Assembly: GCA_963966185.1 (NCBI GenBank)
Contig: CAWZYM010000271.1
Location: forward strand, 511,001-575,000
Length of the DNA stretch: 64,000 nucleotides
From: Rhabditoides inermis
Taxonomy: Eukaryota; Nematoda; Chromadorea; Rhabditida; Rhabditidae
Direction of reading: 5' to 3'
The notes under the pieces are model-generated. The model saw only the letters and a list, made by a program, of their open reading frames with translations. It was not told where the DNA came from and searched no databases. The translations under genes and the position numbers were made by a program. Below, in pieces: positions 22,413 to 34,903 of this stretch; within the stretch, counting starts at the first letter, position 1; every line of letters starts with the position of its first letter.

Positions 22413-24081
22413 ATGAGCTGTGTACAGTCCTTCATCATAGTAGCTAAAGAAATGTACATATAGAATAAAAAGACTCTCCGCACCTTTGGTCTTCTCCAAT
22501 ATCAATGTCGAACGTGACCGAGGCGGGCACGGCGGGCGCTGTCACCTAGAACGACCGAGTGCATAAAGACATACATAGTGTGCTTTATAATATCATATAT
22601 TACAACCCGTTTACAGTGGGTGGGCAAATCAGTTGCTGTTAGTAGAGAGCGCAAGTGTAAGAGAGTGCGAGGCGGCTAGAAATCGATAGACATCGAGATC
22701 ACACGAGTAAAATCAAATTCGAAATTTCGCGCACGCGCAGTTTTCAAATGCGGGATGGACGCGCGTGGTGGCGGAACTAAATATTCCCTAGACTGTAACA
22801 TTGTGTGTTTATACTATACTTTGAAATGACTTGCTAATCCGGTTGCGCACCGCCTACCTTGGGTGTCTTGGGTCGGTCGGGTATCTGGCCGACGACCGCC
22901 TCTGGTGTCTGCTGCTCGTAGTGCGCCTCCGCGTCCGTCTGTTGGTGGTGGTGTAGCTGCTGAAACGTGTACGCGATCAAGTAACGGTCAATCTCTTCAA
23001 ACTACTCCCGATATGCCTTCCGATTCGCCTTTGAATAACTTTAAACGACTTCGAAATACTTGCGATTGCCTTCCAACGACTTACTGCGGATGGTTTCTGA
23101 TATGTAATGGAAGAGACTGACCGCGCCTCGAAAAGTGTACGTGGTCAATGCCAGAAAACGTAGAAAGAAAATGATGACGATGGAAAATCTACACATAGCT
23201 TGATGGCCTAGTTCAAAAGAATATATATATATATATTCTGGTATGAGCTGTGACAAAATGTACGTTGTATTCGATAATATAGCAATCGGGCAACAGCTCC
23301 CGTAAACAGCACATTCGAAAATACAGGGTTGCTCTCAAAAAAATAGAATGTTTATTGGAAATCGCGGAATAGGAACGGCTTGCTTGGTGATAATACTGTT
23401 CATACCTGCACTGGCTGCTCGATCGGCTGGAAGTGTTCCTGTCCGGAGAGACTCGCGTCCATCGCCTGCCGCTCGTTGTGCAGCGTCTGCACGTAGCTCT
23501 TCGGGAAGATGCCGATTTCACCTAGACATAGGTTTCACTTACATTTAACCTTTTGCCAACTGTTTTACAACTCACAAAGTATTCAGCATTATATAATGTT
23601 TTCAATGCAATACTTCACCATACTTTTGACAAGTAAGTTTCACTCGCAATTTGCGTATTGAATATTTTTGAAATTGCAAAAAAGTTTAGCAGAGTCAGTA
23701 GTAATGATTATTGGTGAATTCACAGTGTTTCATAGAGATTCCCAATCAGAAAACATCACACTCATGACGCTTACCCGCGGCGATAGATATATACCCCGGC
23801 CGAGCGCAGCATGTGATACGCGCCGGGTTTACACTTTTTCTCGCTCGCTCACCGATGTGATTTGTGCCCTCGATCCAATGGGTGTCAATGTCGCGTCGGT
23901 ACGTCACAGTGTCGCCCTGAATGAGAGAGTTTGTTATTTTACAAAAAAAACACAAACAAACAAACAATAAAACACTCACTATGTTGAGGCTCATTTCGTT
24001 GCTGTTTCTGGCTGTGAACGGGTAGATGGCTCGCATGCGAAGCCGGCCGCGTTCGAATTCCTGGTCCACCTAGGAGAGAGG

Positions 24082-24146
<65 letters not shown>

Positions 24147-25664
24147 TCTTTTCACTCGCTCTTACCTGCACATAGCTGGCGGGAAAGAGTCCGACCTTGC
24201 CGTTGCGTTCGCCTTCCCACCTTGAATATGTTATGAAGCGTTGATACTAAATATAAACAAGAATATAGGTACTCACCAGTTGGCGTCGATCTGCTTTCGT
24301 ACGCGAACGATGTCGCCGCGATTGAGAGAAAGCTCTCTGCAAAGACCATCATTAGCAGAGTGAAACCGTATAATTGTGACAGCAAATCGACAAAATACGA
24401 AATATGAGAGCTAAGTATGAAATTCAATAAATGTTATGAAAGTTGTAATGTTTCATAAATATCTACATTCGCAACCATTAATAGCGAATGTGAACCCTTT
24501 TATAAAATGAACGTGAGAAGTATTGCGATTTGCAAATTAAAACGTTTATAGTCAAGTTTGTGTAAAAAAGTACCACCTGCACGACTAAAGCGCTTGTTTA
24601 AAGTATCGCTACATATGTCATCGAAGACATCACTTGCCACTCACTTCTCTCCATGTGCCTGGAACGAGTAGACAACAGTAGCCGTGATGATAGACTGCGG
24701 GGTGATCTCGCGATGCTCACGCTGCAAGAGAGGTATCTCGCTCTCTCTCTCTCTCTCCCTCTCTATTTCTCTCGCTCTCTCACTTCTCCACTCTTTTTCT
24801 AGTCTTTCTCGAAGTGCTAACGCAACACATATGAGAAGAGTGTGCAAGCGCGCGTACCTGTGGTGTGCTGCTCTCTCGCGGCTGCTTGTCCGCGTACCCG
24901 TTCATCAGCCCCTCGAATCTGTCCATGTTCGAAGAGAGCGACGGCGCGGCCGACGGACTGCAAGCATATGTTTTTTTTGAAGAACATGTGCGTCTATTGT
25001 AACTTTTTTGTGTCTGTTCAACAACCACTGTTTTTCAAACCATTGCACGTTTCCTACGAACACACTTTGAATGGCTGTTTCGATTCGGAAGTGACATTGT
25101 TTTCGAATCAGCGCGAGTGGTGTGTGTTGCGAGTACATTGCAGACGGCTCGGACTCACACGTATCCGTGCTGCCTCTTCCTCTGGTCGTGCAGCTCGCTG
25201 GCCAGGCGGTCGGCGCGCTGCCGGCACTCCGCCTCTTCCTGGAAACAGCCTAGCAACACTGCAATTCACCGTAACCTTACGGTAATTCACATCACCATGT
25301 GCTACTTGATTCCAGATAAATATTCTGAATATTCTTCTAGAAATCATATATAGTCAGAATCAGCGAGTTAGCCCTTGGCTATGCTCTGTTGCCGCCGCTT
25401 TCCTCTCTCTCTTGTCTAATACTTTTTTTCCGTAGTTCGGACCGTGGCAAGAAAGTGAGGCTGGCGGTGTCAATTGTGTCTACTACAAAAGCATGAACGA
25501 GTCCGTCAACGGATCAACGACACGTTTAAATAGGTTCATTGTGAACATTTCAAACAATACACGCAACGGGATGCGCAATAGGTTGTTGAGAATCAGATAA
25601 TGATTCACGATTTACGCTAAACAGCACCATGGTGGACAGCACCATCATCATCATCATCATCAGC

Positions 25665-25707
<43 letters not shown>

Positions 25708-25902
25708 TCACTATTCATGACCGACCTTGGAGAGCGCTTTGAGCTCGGCGATCTCCGACGCCAGCTGCTGCGGGGTGGGCGTCTTCGAGTCTGCAAGCAG
25801 GCGAGGTTAGAAGAGCACAGAAGTGGATCATACTACAGAGACGTGTGATGAAAAAGAATGTAAGATCGCATTGAGAGACGGACTGATAAGACGCATACTA
25901 TT

Positions 25903-25942
<40 letters not shown>

Positions 25943-27271
25943 TAAGTAAGTGACACACATGCAGTGGGCAGGTTCCTCCCTTCCCGGGGCACCCTCCGCC
26001 AGCACTCGTCGAGCTGCTGGATCGCCAGCTCCAGCTCGTCGGCAGTCGACTGCAGCCGGTCCGAGATGGCGCGACGGGCTGTTAGCAGGGTGAGTACGAG
26101 ACCGAACAATGAGGGGTACCAAGCACGCAGACTGTTAATCGGGAATCTCTAATAAAATGTTCTTAGCACCACAATCGAGAGAAAAACCCAGTTATGCGGC
26201 GTCTCACTCACACACGATCTGCGTGAGCCTCCGCTTCTCTCGCTCCGTCTGCAGCGGGCCGTCGTCGAGCACGTCGTAGAGCTGCTCGATCTCACAGTCA
26301 CTGAGGGTTAGTGGGGTCAGTCATTACAAGAGATATCGAAGTTTGCAGAGGATGTGTTTGTTAGAGATGTTTCGAAGCCGTTATTGCATACTTGATTCTC
26401 CTGGTGGTTCCGCAGCGCAGGCAGGCCGACGATGTCGAGGCGATCGCGCGCGGATCCTCGTGGCGGAACTTGTACGAGGGAAGGTGGAAGTGCGCCGGCC
26501 GGCCTGTCACGACACGCACATCACTCGCATTGTTAGTTCGGTAGTTCGGTTAGAGGGGAGAGAGAGAGAGAGAGGGAGAGAGATGAGAATGAAAGAGAGA
26601 GAGAGAGATGAGAGAGAGAGATGAGAGAGAGAGATGAGAGAGAGAGAGAGGCACCTTGCGCGTCGCAATTCGTGCCGCCGTGTACGTAATGCAAGTGTAG
26701 GTGTTTGGTTGGAACGCGAGAGGGCGCTAGCGACATGGGAAGAATGCGCCAGAAGGGAACGACAATAATGTATGCGGCGGCGGCGGGGGGGGGGACCGGA
26801 AACGTTCCGAAAAGGCGGGTAAATAGAGGCGCGCTTCCCGAAAAAGCGCAGACGCAGCGAGCAACGAATAACAAAGAAACTACAGACGTCGCAGCACTCA
26901 CCGGCCCTGTCGTTCCAGCCGTTGGTGTCGGCTCGTCCGAGGCTCTTTGCTCGTCGCGGCTCCATGTCGTCCAGTCGAGACGACGGACGCGAGTCGAATC
27001 GAGACGACGGCGTGTACGGGCCTGTAACCACATCACTCATTCAACGCTCTTCGAAAAGGTGTGAAACAGCGAGAGCGCGCGGTGCCACTCTATTGTTTAC
27101 GCTTTTCGCCTCACTGACTCCTCGTTTTTTTTCCGTGTTTCGTCGCAAGCAAAACATACCGGTGGAATAACAAAACATGACATGACCAAAATATGAAAGA
27201 GGGGTCAAAGGTGGGAGGTGGCGGCTGATAAGAGAGAAAGAGGGAAATGGAGAAAGAGAAAGAGAAAGCGG

Positions 27272-27331
<60 letters not shown>

Positions 27332-30300
27332 GTTGCGAAGGCGCTGGAGAGGTGCTCCTTTCGTGTAGGCGGTACTTGAGCACTGATGAATCTGCAAAGG
27401 TTTCGAGTAATAAAAAAAGGGAATATTGGTGCGATGCCGCGCGTCTTTCAGCGCAAAACTGACAATAGACTCTAGTCGAGCCCCGCAATGAGAACATAAG
27501 CCCATTGAGCGAGGGCGTATGCGAGATATATATAATTACATTTTGTGAATCACATCCCCCCTCTCGCTCTTATTCAATCCTCGTTCGCACCACATTTCCC
27601 GGTTATGGCTCTTTCGCCGGCAAACGCTCCGGCTGTAAACCTCGTAAAACAAACAACCGCATCGCCTTTTTTTAACACGCCAATCCGATTACGCGCTGTT
27701 ATTCCAAACTTCGATGTTTTGGCGGCTTTCACGAGATCAATGAGCATTGGCCCGCCGATCGATCGCGCATCTTCTCATGAGACCCGAGCTTCTCGCCGCG
27801 CGGCTCTCACTCCGAGTGTGTGTCTGGCGCTCTCCGATGCGCACGCTCTCTCGCCGCTCTCGCGCCACCTGCGCACCTCACCCCGTGTTTATTCAGGAAA
27901 TGTTTCAAGCGAGACGCGCGCGCCGCATGCAAACAACTGACATGCGTTAGCCGGAAGCGAAATGGAATGCGTAATGCACCAGGTAAAATACATTTGCACC
28001 CGGTTTCAAGTTGAAAAAAAGAACTACTTTATCATTCAAAAACTACCGCGCTCCGTTACTATCCGCTACAGGCATTCTAGCATCGCAACAACGTTTCCGA
28101 ATGCGTTTTTTTTTTGAAAATGAAGACAAACAAACAAACAAGAAAGATGGTAAAGCTCACCATTGCCGTCGATCTTGTGGAGCTTCTTGAACATTGACTT
28201 GTACCATTGCGACATATCGTCTGCGGGGTGTTGGGAGGAGAGTGAGGAGGGGGCGGAGCGATCGGCCCCGCCGGCATAGGGCGAGTGATCGCACGCTGGC
28301 GGCGTGGGCGACACGTCCAGCGATGAGAGCGCCGACGGCGCGAGCGACGGCGGACCGGAGAAGTCACCGTACGCGTTCACCTAAATGTAGATAGTGTCAC
28401 CGATGACAATACTAAATACACATATATATGCACGCGCGACGCAGAAAGTGACATTAGCATGACAGTGTTAGACATGATATAGGAATTGCTGTGGCAACAT
28501 GCGCTTGTTCAAACAGAACGTGGGATACAGCAAACGCATGCCACATCCTTGCCTCCTTGACGGGCGTGTATGTGAAGGGGGCGGGCGTGGCGTCGCTGGT
28601 GCGCCGAGGCGAGTCGAACCCGCTGTCAGCCGTGCAGTTCGAGAATGAGTAGGTGACCGCGCCGGCGGCCGGAGTTGGAGTGAGCGCTACCGGCGGCTCT
28701 ACCTGATGTGAGCACTTTGAAAATAGACGGGTACGACACAGTGCAATGCATTTTTATTGTATCAGTCAATAATGTGTGATAGCTGACAAGTTACTAGCAT
28801 ATACACTAATGACGTTAGCGCTACCGGAGGCTTCACCTGACTGTCAGAAAGCAGTGGATACGGTTGTTGAATTCGATTCAATTTACTTGTGCGAGCCAAC
28901 AATAAGGAAGTAGGTGTGCAAGCAACACTAAAGGAACATGTGAGTGTTCTCGCAACACTTTGCTCGTGCGCAATTAGGCGATACGAACTGAGGTAATACC
29001 CCTCGTTGTCGGGTGCACGTTTTTCCAGAAAAAGAAAGAAGAGTAGAGGCGGATGACTCACCTTACTCGGTTTCCGCCTGATAGTTCCAAAGTGGTCGTT
29101 GCTCATAGAAGAGTAGGCATTGCCACCGAACGGTTGCGGCGAGCGGCTCTGCAAAATGTTTTGTGAGAATTGTTTTTTTCTTCATACTCTCTTCATTTCA
29201 AAACTTGTAACTGATCAACAAATTGCGCTTTATGTGTAGCTTAAACATGAAGTTAATGGAATCGTAATGAAAAAGTGATGACTGATGAGCAGACTGAGCA
29301 GACCTTCTCTATCCTGCAAACGTGATTGGCGTAAGTATTCCCGCAGTTCGCGGACTCTACTTCACCATCGCACCATAGACAACACTAAACTAGTGGTCAG
29401 CCTCTTTGAACCACTTCGAATTACTTTCAAACTACTCCCGATATGCCTTTCGGCTTGCCTTCAATTTTTTTCAAATGATTTCGAACTACTCCGGACTACG
29501 TCTTATAAGTATTCTAAGAGACTGTCCGCGACTTGATCATGTTCATACTGCATCTGAAAACCGACGTTCGACGACGGAAAATCGACTGCGTTGTGTTGAC
29601 AATCATTCAGACAAAACGTCTTCCGCCCATCATGCACTGATCCTGCACTGATCATACACGTCTTTTTACGCCGTTCTACATACATGAAGAAGCATGTGTT
29701 ACGATCAGTTTTGTCGCTAGGACTTGTGGATTTGTCACTAGGAAGCGTATTCAAACTTTGAAACCTGCAGAACTTTTTCACAGTTTGAAAAATTGAAACT
29801 GATACTCATCGTTAGACTTTTTTTCGAAATGTGTATCACCCCAAACAAATGCAGTTTGATCATTAGTTCGTGAAGTGATCAGCACCTTGAGAAGGAGCTC
29901 GCTGCTCTCTAGATCGAGGCTCTGCCGGCTGCCGCTTCTCTCCAGTGACAGCTTCTCCGGACGAGAAGACGTCAGTGAGGTGGACATATTGCCGTTCACG
30001 TCGCAGCTGCAAGATTATGGTTCTTAATCGTCTACATTCTGCGTATGTTAGTGTGTCCGATCACGCAACAATGTCTCTTTGCTGCACAAAAGTTTCAGTC
30101 GGTGGCCTGTCGCGCTTTTTTTCTTGCCGCACATACAGCGCCTCTCACCTTATAGTGGGCGTCTCTCTGTCATGTCTCTCCTCCAGCGTGGGTTTCTCGA
30201 AGATGACCGGGGTCATCCGCGCCCGATGCATCTCCGGCTCGTGCCGACGCGAGTGCACCGGCTCGTGAGCCGGCTCTCTCTGCAACATCAAAGCGGATGG

Positions 30301-31078
30301 ATGAATCTATTTTCATGTTCATTGCAGAAAAGCGAGTCAGTGGAAATGTAGTAGCAGGTGCAGCATTTGTTTTCTATTTATCGCGTCCGCTTTCGACCTT
30401 CTACTCTACCATACCCGTAGCGAATCTGTGTTTTTTTTCCAGCGCTTTGCTCTTGTGGTGTACCGTGTGTATTTGTTGTATAGTCAGGATAAAGCGGTTC
30501 TGAATAAATGATTGATTGCTTGATTCTCCCGTCCGTTCTATGCCTATATGTGACCGCGCACGCACCGGCTCGTTGTAGTATCCGTTGACGGTGCTGGAGT
30601 AGCCGCTCACCGAGGAGATCTGCGACGCCGAGTCGTTGAAGTCCACCGACTCCGGCACCAGGTAGTCCGGCTGTAGTGAATCTCTCTCTCTCTCTCTCCC
30701 TCTGTGTGTGTGTGTGTGTGTGTGTATGTGTGTTAGTTTCCGTTGTCCTTTCACACACCACTCATCCCGCTTCACTCATCATCCTCATCACGTATGTATC
30801 TCACTTTTCGAAAAACAATTGAAAGACAAGCGGACAACTACCTGGCTCTTCTCCCATGGTCGGTAGAAAGGCTTGAGCGGCTCGTCGTGGTAGGTGGGCA
30901 CGGATGAGACGACGGAGGGAGTGGTCGAAGCGGCCACCGAGACGGACGAGGACGCGTCCTGAACGGAACGCAAGTCTCGGTTTCATTCTGCAAATTTAGT
31001 TCGGAGGAAACAGGCCAGACAAGATGTGTAAACGAGAGGAGAGAAGAGGAGAAACGACGCAGTGTTAGATTTATTTTC

Positions 31079-31126
<48 letters not shown>

Positions 31127-33304
31127 GAGAGAAAGAGAGAGCAACATGATGTGCAATACGTTCCGGTCGACTGTGCTAGAAACGTGGTTAAACCTGGTAG
31201 TATGCAGCGGGCACGGATCCCAACGGCAGATCGACCGCGGCGGACGGCGGCTGGTAGGCTTTGGAGACTTGCGGGGCGACCGACGACGTGGGTGGAACGC
31301 CCTGATGAATGATTGTTCTCTCAGCGGTACGACTTGCTTTACCTGGAAGTGTGGTCGCGTCTCAGCCGGCGGCGTCTTCTGCGCGGACGAGGCCTGGAGT
31401 GACGCGACGGTTGCGAAATAGCAATAGGGCGTACCTGATAGTACGAAGCGGGCACGGATCCGAGCGGCAGGTCCGCCACCGAAGCGGGCGGCTGGTACGC
31501 TTTCATGTTCTGCGGCGCGACGGCAGATGTCGGCGGAACGCCCTGAACATGCTTGTCATCAGAAAACATTGCGAGAAAGAGAAACGCACTAGTCAACAAA
31601 ACCACAAGAAAGAGTGAGCGCACGCACCTGAAAGTGTTGCTGCGCGTGTTGTGTGGGTTGCTGCTGCACTGGAGTGGACTGGTAGTAGGCAGCGGGGACG
31701 GATCCCATCGGCAGGTCGGCTGTCGATGAGGGCGGCTGGTAGGACTTCAGCGGCGGGGCGACGGCAGACGTCGGCGGCACGCCCTGAACACACACACACA
31801 CACTCGTTGATAACTCTCTGTACTCTGTTTGAAAAAGAATACGAATAGAATAATAATAATTGATCGATTTATTGATCTGTTTGAGAACTCGCCTGGAAGT
31901 ACTGCGGCTCTGCGTGCGTCGCTTGTGCGGGCTGCAAATGAGTTGTAAAAAGGCGCGGTGCCAAAAGAGACGCGTATCATTTTTGCGGCTGTGGTTCGAG
32001 CCTCTTTGCAATTTTTTTTAGTGAACCACAAACAGTGTGTAGTTGAATGATTCAAAACCGTCAAGTTTATGTTTCAAAATAAGCCCCGTGCATCGCTAGA
32101 GAAGTGGATAAGACTTTACAATGGTTTGCCTGTTTTCTGTTGTTGTTTGAGATCATTCATAATAGCGTTCGAATGCGCACGTTTGAGTCTTTTCTTCTCA
32201 CGAGGATAGATCAAGTGCGACTAGAAAACGGACGAAAAATGACTTGGCGTTGCGAGTGTCCTCTATCAATCATTTACTACTACGCAAAGGATTTTCGAAA
32301 AATATTGAGAACGTTTATAAAAAAAATTAACATAAGATTCAAAATCTAGAAGTGGAACAAGCATGCCTACCTGGTAGTGTGTCGGCTGGGGCGCTTCTGA
32401 TTTCGGCGCCACGGTTGACAGAGGAGGCACGCCCTGAACGGTAAATATGTGTTTCGTAAAATCTTTTTTCCGTGGTTTCATTTCATCTTCAACGTTGCAA
32501 ACAGAATGTTCTCTCACTGACTCTGACATCATATAAAACAAAGAATGAGAGAGAAAGAGTGTGACGGCACATCTCAAATTTTTTCTCTCTCAATATTTAG
32601 AGTCGATTAAACCTTCATTAGACTGTACTTACGAAATTTGAATACTATACAGTTTCTTTTGTATCTAAGAAGTTGTGTTTGAGAACGCGTAAATCATGAG
32701 CACACGAATTTCATCGTGCCAAAACACTTTTCCAAAACACAAAACTATTTTAGAATGAGCATCGCATAAGCATGAAGTCATAATGCACAAACACGAAGAG
32801 TAAAGAATCGCAATGCTCCACGAACGTACCTGGAAGTACTGGTCGGATCTGATGGGTCCGTCGATCACCCTGCCCAGGTAGGGCTTGTTCTTCGTGGCCG
32901 GGTCTTCGAAGCCCGCCTCGTGGATCTTGATGTTGCCCCACGCAGGGATGGGAGACGCGGCCGACGAACGCAAAGCATCGTCTGGAAAAAGTGTTATTGC
33001 ACATTCAACGTCTCATGCACAAGTCTATTGACAAGTATGTGGTATGGTACACTAACGGGCAAGCGGCGGAAAAACGCTTCTGTACTTCTCTTGCAATCAA
33101 CTTCCGCGGACGTGTCGGTTGGTATAGTGTGGTTGGTACGCGAGAAAAAGAGACACGCGGCGAAAAGTGCCCACACACTTGTTTCTCGTGCAATCAACTC
33201 GCGTACAACCAGCACTCACTGTTATTGTCTTCGACGACGCGTCCGAGGAATGTGTTGTTGGAGGGCGTCTTCCGACCGGACGACTGACCGCCCGGCGCTT
33301 TCAC
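21009..33304 (-). CDS. Sorbin and SH3 domain-containing adaptor (SORBS/CAP/vinexin family)
   Basis: About 38 minus-strand exons can be followed between SSGRKTPSNNTFLGRVVEDN (33220-33304) and the stop at 21009. A sorbin-homology (SoHo) domain is marked by DDMSQWYKSMFKKLHKIDGN in the exon at 28158-28380. Three SH3 domains lie at the C-terminal end: ATVVYSFQAHGEK...WEGERNGKVGLFPASYV (24723-24167), MRAIYPFTARN...HWIEG...GEIGIFPKSYV (24071-23480) and FAYRPANDDELELQ...DDGWFIG...GTFPGNYVEKH (21302-21012). SoHo followed by three SH3s is diagnostic of the family, which links vinculin-type adhesion complexes, actin and signalling. Between SoHo and SH3 there are coiled-coil-like exons (DRLQSTADELELAIQQLDE; ASEIAELKALSK). 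Upstream is a duplicated GVPPTS exon array (31194-32433) and a LGRVIDGPIRSDQYFQ exon (about 32830-32985). The first coding exon is not identified. At least two introns appear to use GC donors. Introns hold three small MITEs and many GA/CT microsatellites. Confidence 0.88.
21396..21516. mobile_element. Small MITE, GTGGTCAGTCTCTTC family, copy 1
   Basis: GTGGTCAGTCTCTTC at 21396-21410 is repeated in exact reverse complement at 21502-21516, giving 121 bp in all, in a SORBS intron. Two relatives lie at 22985-23123 and 29393-29528. Confidence 0.75.
22010..22410. repeat. CT- then GA-rich microsatellites flanking one SORBS exon
   Basis: A (CT)n tract with CCCTCT variants at about 22010-22110 and a (GA)n tract at 22330-22412 lie either side of the exon at 22159-22300. 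The two are complementary, so they could pair in the transcript. Confidence 0.9.
22985..23123. mobile_element. Small MITE, GTGGTCAGTCTCTTC family, copy 2
   Basis: It starts CGGTCAATCTCTTC and ends GAAGAGACTGACCG. The interior CAAACTACTCCCGATATGCC is shared with copy 3. It lies in a SORBS intron. Confidence 0.75.
25245..25345 (-). repeat. Dispersed repeat family R1, partial inverted copy
   Basis: On the minus strand it reads GAATATTTATCTGGAATCAA then GGTGATGTGAATTACCGTAAGG, matching the copies near 3850 and 38938. It lies in a SORBS intron. Confidence 0.65.
25642..25706 (+). repeat. (ATC)n followed by (CAA)n microsatellite
   Basis: Six ATC triplets run into about 16 CAA triplets in a SORBS intron, just before the exon at 25716-25792. 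Confidence 0.95.
29393..29528. mobile_element. Small MITE, GTGGTCAGTCTCTTC family, copy 3
   Basis: It opens GTGGTCAGCCTCTTTGAA and closes CTAAGAGACTGTCCGC, a slightly decayed inverted pair. The interior is close to copy 2. It lies in a SORBS intron. Confidence 0.7.
31194..32433 (-). repeat. Tandem exon array (GVPPTS exons) in SORBS
   Basis: Four exons begin GVPP and carry the same module: 32371-32433 (21 codons, GVPPLSTVAP...HYQ), 31628-31783 (52 codons), 31435-31542 (36 codons) and 31194-31301 (36 codons). The core is GVPPTSAVAP...YQPP...DLPLGSVPA.YYQ. Small companion exons end in FQ: 31893-31931 (13 codons) and 31343-31393 (17 codons). In the 52-codon exon the GVPP module and a 17-codon FQ module are fused without an intron. 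All start and end in phase 0, so any subset can be spliced without frame change. The low-complexity Pro/Ser-rich product is probably a flexible spacer. Confidence 0.85.
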
Positions 33305-34900
33305 CTGCAAAAGAACAAGTACTAGCTGATGTGTTGCAGTGCCACTCAAGAAATGAAGAAAATTTACGAATTTACGGTTCTTAAAATGAGCCGCAGAATG
33401 AGAAGCCTGTTGCGGCCTGTTACCCTAAATATGTAACACAGGGTAACAGTCCGCGACAGGGCCGCTTTCTCTCGGTTACTTGGTATTACGTATTATGTAC
33501 TTACTAGTTCTTTGAATAGAAGGAGGGAACTATAAGATTTGAACAAGGATCATACAAAAACAGAACAAAACGAGATACAAAATTAAAGTACAAACGTAGG
33601 ACAACATGTGAAAGAACAGAACCCATTAAACCAGAACGCAAATGATTTTTTTTTGTTATCAGTCACCCACACTGTCAATGTATAAAGAACAACGAATCGT
33701 CGTTATTTTTACATTCACCAATATGTGAACGTGTCTTGATAAAGCTAATTTGCTTGATTAGGCGAACTTTGCGTCAAAGTGACAGCCGGAAAGTTGGGCT
33801 CTGTGTGCGTTATGTCAATGATATGTAGTACTCGGCACGTTTCATCCGAGTGTTTTCTCATACATGTGCAAAAAGTTTTGCCAAGTTCTCAAAAAAAAAA
33901 CGATTTCGATGTATTTTGAGAACAATTAACGTCCATCACGTCAAAACATTTCCTGTTTTCCGTTCTACCTAATCGGAATTTGTTATGAATTGTTTGCATG
34001 AAGAAAAATTTCGAATAATTGCATGTTGCACTATGAACACAACTTTCGAACTAATTCGTCAACCACTGTTCGAAGATTTTGCCAATTGTTAATGGTCCTG
34101 ACTTTCTCAGAACTATGGTTCATGTTTCTTAACAAAAATATTTTTTGAAGAAAAAAAATGTTTTGCACGTGTGATAACGAATAGTTATGCAAGTCATAGT
34201 TGCATAATTCGAGACGTGGCTCTAAAAGTGAATGTGCCTCGCAGTCGCCAGTGTCAAATCAATCGTGTAGCACTTTCCTACAGGTTGCTCTTTTTTGTGC
34301 CTCTTTTCCCCAATATGCATTATAGACATGTGATAATCACCTAGACAATCGACTTTTGTTTTTCAAACAACTATTGTTGTCGATTCTTCTACCGATTCTC
34401 CACTAACGATGATTGCCTCGGCTGGCAGATTAGTGAACTAGTAAAAATCATTTGATCAGGTGAAAAAACTGACACCGAGTGTGTATTATGTATGAGACTA
34501 TGGTTCATTTAACACATTTATTCTTTGAACTTCTCGTGATCAGCACAGTACTTTTACACTAATGAATGCTGGCTGAGAGAATGATATTTTGATTCCTGAT
34601 TTCAATAAAATATTCCATGTGCTTTTCATGTGTCATATTCCATAGTCTAGACTCCGCCTACCGTAAAACGGAAAGACATTTTTTTAATATCTTTCAGTCA
34701 CTTATTCCCTGCACTGTCTAGTTGTTGTTTTTCAGACGTGTAAATTATATTCCGCTCAGAGATAATTCACAATCGTTCTTTCATATAATAATCTGTTCAT
34801 TATCTCAAGCACTTATTCTTGCAAAAACAAGTGTAAATTTATTCGTGATAAACACATGTTTGAAAAGTGTTTTCGAAAATTAAACTGTTTCAGACTCTTC
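33305..34900. other. Intergenic region between SORBS and chemoreceptor 2
   Basis: No convincing ORF on either strand. A small inverted repeat lies at about 33408-33465 (GGCCTGTTACCCT ... AGGGTAACAGTCC, separated by about 20 bp). The SORBS promoter and any missing 5' exons would lie here. Confidence 0.5.
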
Positions 34901-34903
34901 GAA

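Noticed and set aside
31194..32433. CRISPR-like or satellite array
   Set aside because: The repeats are exons bounded by splice sites, in phase 0, with intron spacers of different length and sequence. There is no prokaryotic context.
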